DNA of 51,870 bases from the NCBI GenBank assembly GCA_015999745.1, contig JAECQP010000022.1, forward strand, positions 1-51,870, in the 5' to 3' direction. The DNA comes from Sphingobacteriia bacterium (GTDB lineage: Bacteria; Bacteroidota; Bacteroidia; Chitinophagales; Chitinophagaceae). The position numbers and the translations under genes are program-made. The notes under the pieces are model-generated. The model did not search any database and was not told the DNA's origin. It saw only the letters and a list, made by a program, of their open reading frames with translations. Positions 49,702-51,870 of the stretch are shown in pieces (the stretch's first letter is position 1; each line of letters starts with the position of its first letter).

Positions 49702-50098
49702 TACCAATGTTTTTGTTTCTGCGCTAATACAAAAAAGTTACCCGTACTTTATTGTTGATCGTTTATTAGCCGATAGGAGTTTAGAGCTCTGTACTTCAGA
49801 AGCTGTGGTTGCTGAATATATTGATGTGCTGAATAGAGAGAAATTCAGTCGGTTTCCTGACTTTCATGCTAAAGCCCAGTCGTTGCTTGCGGATATAGAA
49901 AGCAGGTCGCTAAAATTCAATCCAACAGTAAAACTTAATATCATTCGGGATGCTTCAGACAACAAACTGCTGGAGTTAGCAGAAACCTGTAATGCAGATT
50001 ATTTGGTAACAGGAAACACAAATGATTTTGACATTCCTGACTATAAAGGGACAAAGATCGTTTCTCCGAAAGATTTGTTTGAGATCATCAATCAATAA
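49685..50098 (+). CDS. PIN-domain toxin (putative RNase)
   Basis: 137 residues, a single PIN domain of the TIGR00305 toxin type. The acidic metal-binding residues are D6 in LIVDTNVFVSAL, E44 in VVAEYIDVL, D89/D92 in IRDASDNKLLELA and D114 in TGNTNDF, all in the expected order. PIN toxins cut RNA, often tRNA or mRNA, when the antitoxin is lost. The composition of the pair is more AT-rich than trmE. The 58 bp that follow, up to the next att-like core, contain only a weak hairpin (CCGC/GCGG) with no strong terminator. Confidence 0.85.
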   Translation: MRLIVDTNVFVSALIQKSYPYFIVDRLLADRSLELCTSEAVVAEYIDVLNREKFSRFPDFHAKAQSLLADIESRSLKFNPTVKLNIIRDASDNKLLELAETCNADYLVTGNTNDFDIPDYKGTKIVSPKDLFEIINQ

Positions 50099-50156
50099 GT
50101 TGTTACAATTCCATCACTAATTTCTCTGAAAACCGCTACCAATGCGGGTTGTTATT

Positions 50157-50323
50157 TTCTGTATCGGGAAGTGAGGAGGCGAGCGTTAGCGAGCCGAAGT
50201 CATCCCGCAAGGCGGGATAAACAGCGTACTATTCATCCACGTTTTACAACGTTTACATTGATTATCAACAGGTTTTATTTGCCGATTCTTGCCTTTTTCT
50301 GCTCTTCTTAGCCCGATCTTAGG
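50157..50323. repeat. Long direct repeat, right copy
   Basis: It begins with TTCTGTATCGGGAAGTGA (50157-50174), which still spells F-C-I-G-K-stop although the rest of trmE is not present here, and continues like the left copy. The hairpin is ATCCCGC (50202-50208) / GCGGGAT (50212-50218). To the left of the 18-bp core the sequence has no similarity to trmE. Homology fades near 50303-50323 (tagccc and a few more bases). Confidence 0.85.
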
Positions 50324-50375
50324 GACCGAAATTGTAATAATGTAATAGAGTAAAATAAGAAAATTAGCTCCTAAT

Positions 50376-50404
50376 ATTTCCTAATTTGTAAAGAATTAGG
50401 AAAT
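50376..50404. promoter_or_regulatory. Upstream operator-like inverted repeat of the Fic gene
   Basis: Perfect 11-bp arms ATTTCCTAATT (50376-50386) / AATTAGGAAAT (50394-50404) around TGTAAAG. Its central 23 bp (50379-50401) is identical to the centre of the second repeat 63 bp further on, about six helical turns. An extra half-site TCCTAAT at 50369-50375 lies one turn upstream of the left arm's TCCTAATT. Confidence 0.7.
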
Positions 50405-50429
50405 TATTTGAAAAAATTATTATCTTGTA

Positions 50430-50476
50430 TTTCATAAAATGTCCTAATTTGTAAAGAATTAGGACATTTTATGAAA
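50430..50476. promoter_or_regulatory. Perfect 20-bp inverted repeat covering the Fic start codon
   Basis: Left arm TTTCATAAAATGTCCTAATT (50430-50449), right arm its exact complement (50457-50476), loop TGTAAAG. The right arm includes the ATG at 50471. As DNA it can be a repressor site; as RNA it would bury the start codon in a 20-bp stem. Confidence 0.75.
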
Positions 50477-51808
50477 CATTTAGAGCATCCACCTTCATTA
50501 AAAGAGTTATTGAGAGGAAATTCAGAGAGAATATTAGAATTAGCTGTAGATGATGCAATTAATAAAATAGTTAATCAGGTAAATGACAGTTATTACTATT
50601 GGGATAAAGTAAAATATATAAAACTTCCAGAAAGTATTAAGCCAGAAGAAGTTTGGTTAATTGCAAAACTGAGAAGGAGGGCAACACCCTTTCGAATTGA
50701 TTTTGGGAAATTTAATTTTTCTTGGGTTTTAAATGGTAAGACTCAAGAGCTATTACATTTGTTTGATTTGAATATTGGAGGATCATTAGAATCGAGAAGT
50801 ATAATACCAAAAGATGAAAAGAATAGATATTTAATAAGTTCAATTATGGAAGAAGCAATTGCTTCCAGTCAAATTGAAGGGGCTGTTACTACAAGAAAAC
50901 ATGCTAAAGAAATGTTGCGTCGCAATACTAATCCACGTAACAAATCTGAGCAAATGATTTTAAACAACTACTTAACTATTCAACGAATATTAGAATTAAA
51001 AGATGAAGATTTAACAGAGGAAAGATTATTGGAAATACATAGACTCGTTTCTAGGAGTACATTAGATCATAAAGACGAAGAAGGTAGTTTTAGAGATAAC
51101 AATGATATTAAAGTAGTAGATGCAACTGATGGAGAAGTAGTTCACTATCCACCTGATCATAATGAAATCAAAAATCTAATTAAAGAACTTTGTGTTTTCT
51201 TCAATTCTGATAATAAGGATTTATTTATACACCCAATTATTAAAGGCTGCATCATCCACTTTATGATTGGATTTATACATCCTTTTTCAGATGGAAATGG
51301 GAGAACTGCAAGAGCCTTATTTTATTGGTATTTATTAAAAAAGGGTTACTGGCTAACAGAATATCTATCGATTTCAAGATTAATATTAAGATCAAAAGAT
51401 CAATACGCAAAAGCTTATCAGTACACGGAAACGGATGACAATGATTTAACCTACTTTATCATGTATAAGCTTCGAACTATGAAGTTAGCATATGAGAGTT
51501 TGAGAGAATACATTCAAAGAAAGATAGAGGAGAAACATAAAGTTTCTGAATTTATTAAACTTGAAAATGTAAATGAACGCCAAGCATTAATATTAAAATG
51601 GTTTTACGAGGAACCTTCTTTGCTACTTACTGTTAAGGAAGTCGAAACAAGATTTGCTGTGTCTAATCAAACTGCGAGGACTGATTTGCTGTCACTTGTA
51701 GAATTAAAATATATTGATATGATACAATTAAATAAAAAAGCTGTTGCATTCAAAGCTGCTAAAAATTTTGAAGTAGTGCTTAAAGAAAAGCTAATAGCCA
51801 ACTTATAA
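50471..51808 (+). CDS. Class II Fic-family protein (AMP-transferase type) with C-terminal winged helix
   Basis: 445 residues. Residues 1-110 form an N-terminal helical region typical of these Fic proteins. The inhibitory helix motif S132-S-Q-I-E136-G (SxxxEG) lies before the catalytic domain, which defines class II, self-inhibited Fic proteins. The Fic motif is complete: H270-PFSDGNGRTA-R281. Residues about 366-432 make a winged helix-turn-helix (TVKEVETRFAVSNQTARTDL). Fic proteins transfer AMP to hydroxyl side chains of target proteins. Base composition is far more AT-rich than the core genes (16 G/C in the 60 bases 50701-50760 against 33 in 47641-47700 of trmE), a sign of transfer. The wing domain and paired operators suggest self-regulation. 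The 62 bp after its stop hold nothing recognisable. Confidence 0.88.
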   Translation: MKHLEHPPSLKELLRGNSERILELAVDDAINKIVNQVNDSYYYWDKVKYIKLPESIKPEEVWLIAKLRRRATPFRIDFGKFNFSWVLNGKTQELLHLFDLNIGGSLESRSIIPKDEKNRYLISSIMEEAIASSQIEGAVTTRKHAKEMLRRNTNPRNKSEQMILNNYLTIQRILELKDEDLTEERLLEIHRLVSRSTLDHKDEEGSFRDNNDIKVVDATDGEVVHYPPDHNEIKNLIKELCVFFNSDNKDLFIHPIIKGCIIHFMIGFIHPFSDGNGRTARALFYWYLLKKGYWLTEYLSISRLILRSKDQYAKAYQYTETDDNDLTYFIMYKLRTMKLAYESLREYIQRKIEEKHKVSEFIKLENVNERQALILKWFYEEPSLLLTVKEVETRFAVSNQTARTDLLSLVELKYIDMIQLNKKAVAFKAAKNFEVVLKEKLIANL

Positions 51809-51870
51809 AGTATTAGAGAGTATAAAATATTTTGTGTAAACAGGATAAAGTAACTGCATTAGAGCCGGCA

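Larger units (their letters stand above)
48619..50174. mobile_element. Putative small integrated element at the trmE 3' end
   Basis: Bounded by two copies of an 18-bp core, TTTTGTATCGGGAAGTGA at 48619 and TTCTGTATCGGGAAGTGA at 50157, and so about 1.54 kb per unit. It carries a frameshifted membrane-anchored gene and an antitoxin/toxin pair. Elements of the SGI1 family are known to integrate at this same 18-bp trmE 3' end. No integrase is inside, so it would be non-autonomous or a remnant. The element nature is inferred from structure only. Confidence 0.5.

Noticed and set aside
48619..50323. Integron attC sites around the toxin-antitoxin cassette
   Set aside because: A toxin-antitoxin cassette between similar repeats recalls a superintegron, but the repeat lacks the paired GTTRRRY / RYYYAAC core sites, and its first 18 bp are the coding end of trmE. 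A trmE-type att site fits better.
1..51870. CRISPR arrays, tRNA or rRNA genes, insertion sequences with transposases
   Set aside because: No regularly spaced short repeats, no cloverleaf-like sequence in the gaps and no transposase or integrase frame were found on reading both strands.

Overview
The window is a chromosomal segment from a Bacteroidota bacterium, most likely of the Chitinophagaceae or a close relative. Support for this comes from the primary sigma factor, which lacks region 1.1 and starts [11 protein letters not shown]; from promoters of the TTG / TAnnTTTG type; from the virtual absence of Shine-Dalgarno sequences; from a NuoG that ends before the molybdopterin domain; from a TonB system with two ExbD paralogs; and from DUF5117/5118-type zinc metalloproteases. 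About 48.6 kb is ordinary core genome. The last 3.2 kb, after trmE, is accessory DNA.

Layout. 1-4153: a minus-strand run of an LptF/LptG permease, a Tat-exported superoxide dismutase, an OsmC-like protein and a cation efflux protein cut by the window edge, then an unknown conserved protein and a START-like protein. 4385-7902: information-processing genes rpoD, ffh, rpsP and rimM. 7890-12663: S41 peptidase, dinB, 1-Cys peroxiredoxin and an exported amidohydrolase. 12680-16237: a minus-strand signalling operon (hybrid histidine kinase, one-TM protein, OmpA-like lipoprotein). 16225-19112: three RNA-modification genes (RluA-type and RsuA-type pseudouridine synthases, rlmN). 19195-22690: thiolase, small exported protein, hisS and a low-molecular-weight phosphatase. 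22825-25794: a three-gene operon of a small membrane protein, a PstS-like lipoprotein and an exported TPR protein. 25891-39092: a complete nuoA-N operon for complex I. 39181-43818: orphan FtsX/MacB-type permease, carboxypeptidase-like-domain protein and zinc metalloprotease. 44158-47187: exbB-exbD-exbD-tonB. 47254-48636: trmE (mnmE).

The accessory end is the most interesting part. The last 18 bp of trmE (codons for F-C-I-G-K-stop) recur 1538 bp downstream with one mismatch, and the sequence after each copy is also the same for a further ~130 bp with few differences. Site-specific elements such as SGI1 are known to use exactly this 18-bp 3' end of trmE as attB. The arrangement reads best as tandem integration: element 1 (about 48637-50156) holds a frameshifted membrane-anchored protein and an antitoxin/PIN-toxin pair; element 2 (from 50175 past the window end) holds a strongly AT-rich class II Fic protein. 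The Fic gene is preceded by two copies of an inverted repeat 63 bp apart, the second of which is a perfect 20-bp palindrome that swallows the Fic start codon. No integrase lies in the window, so the mechanism is inference.

Several genes (rlmN, trmE, the phosphatase-hisS pair, dinB) have a -7 promoter box only 4-8 nt before the start codon, which suggests leaderless or nearly leaderless mRNAs.
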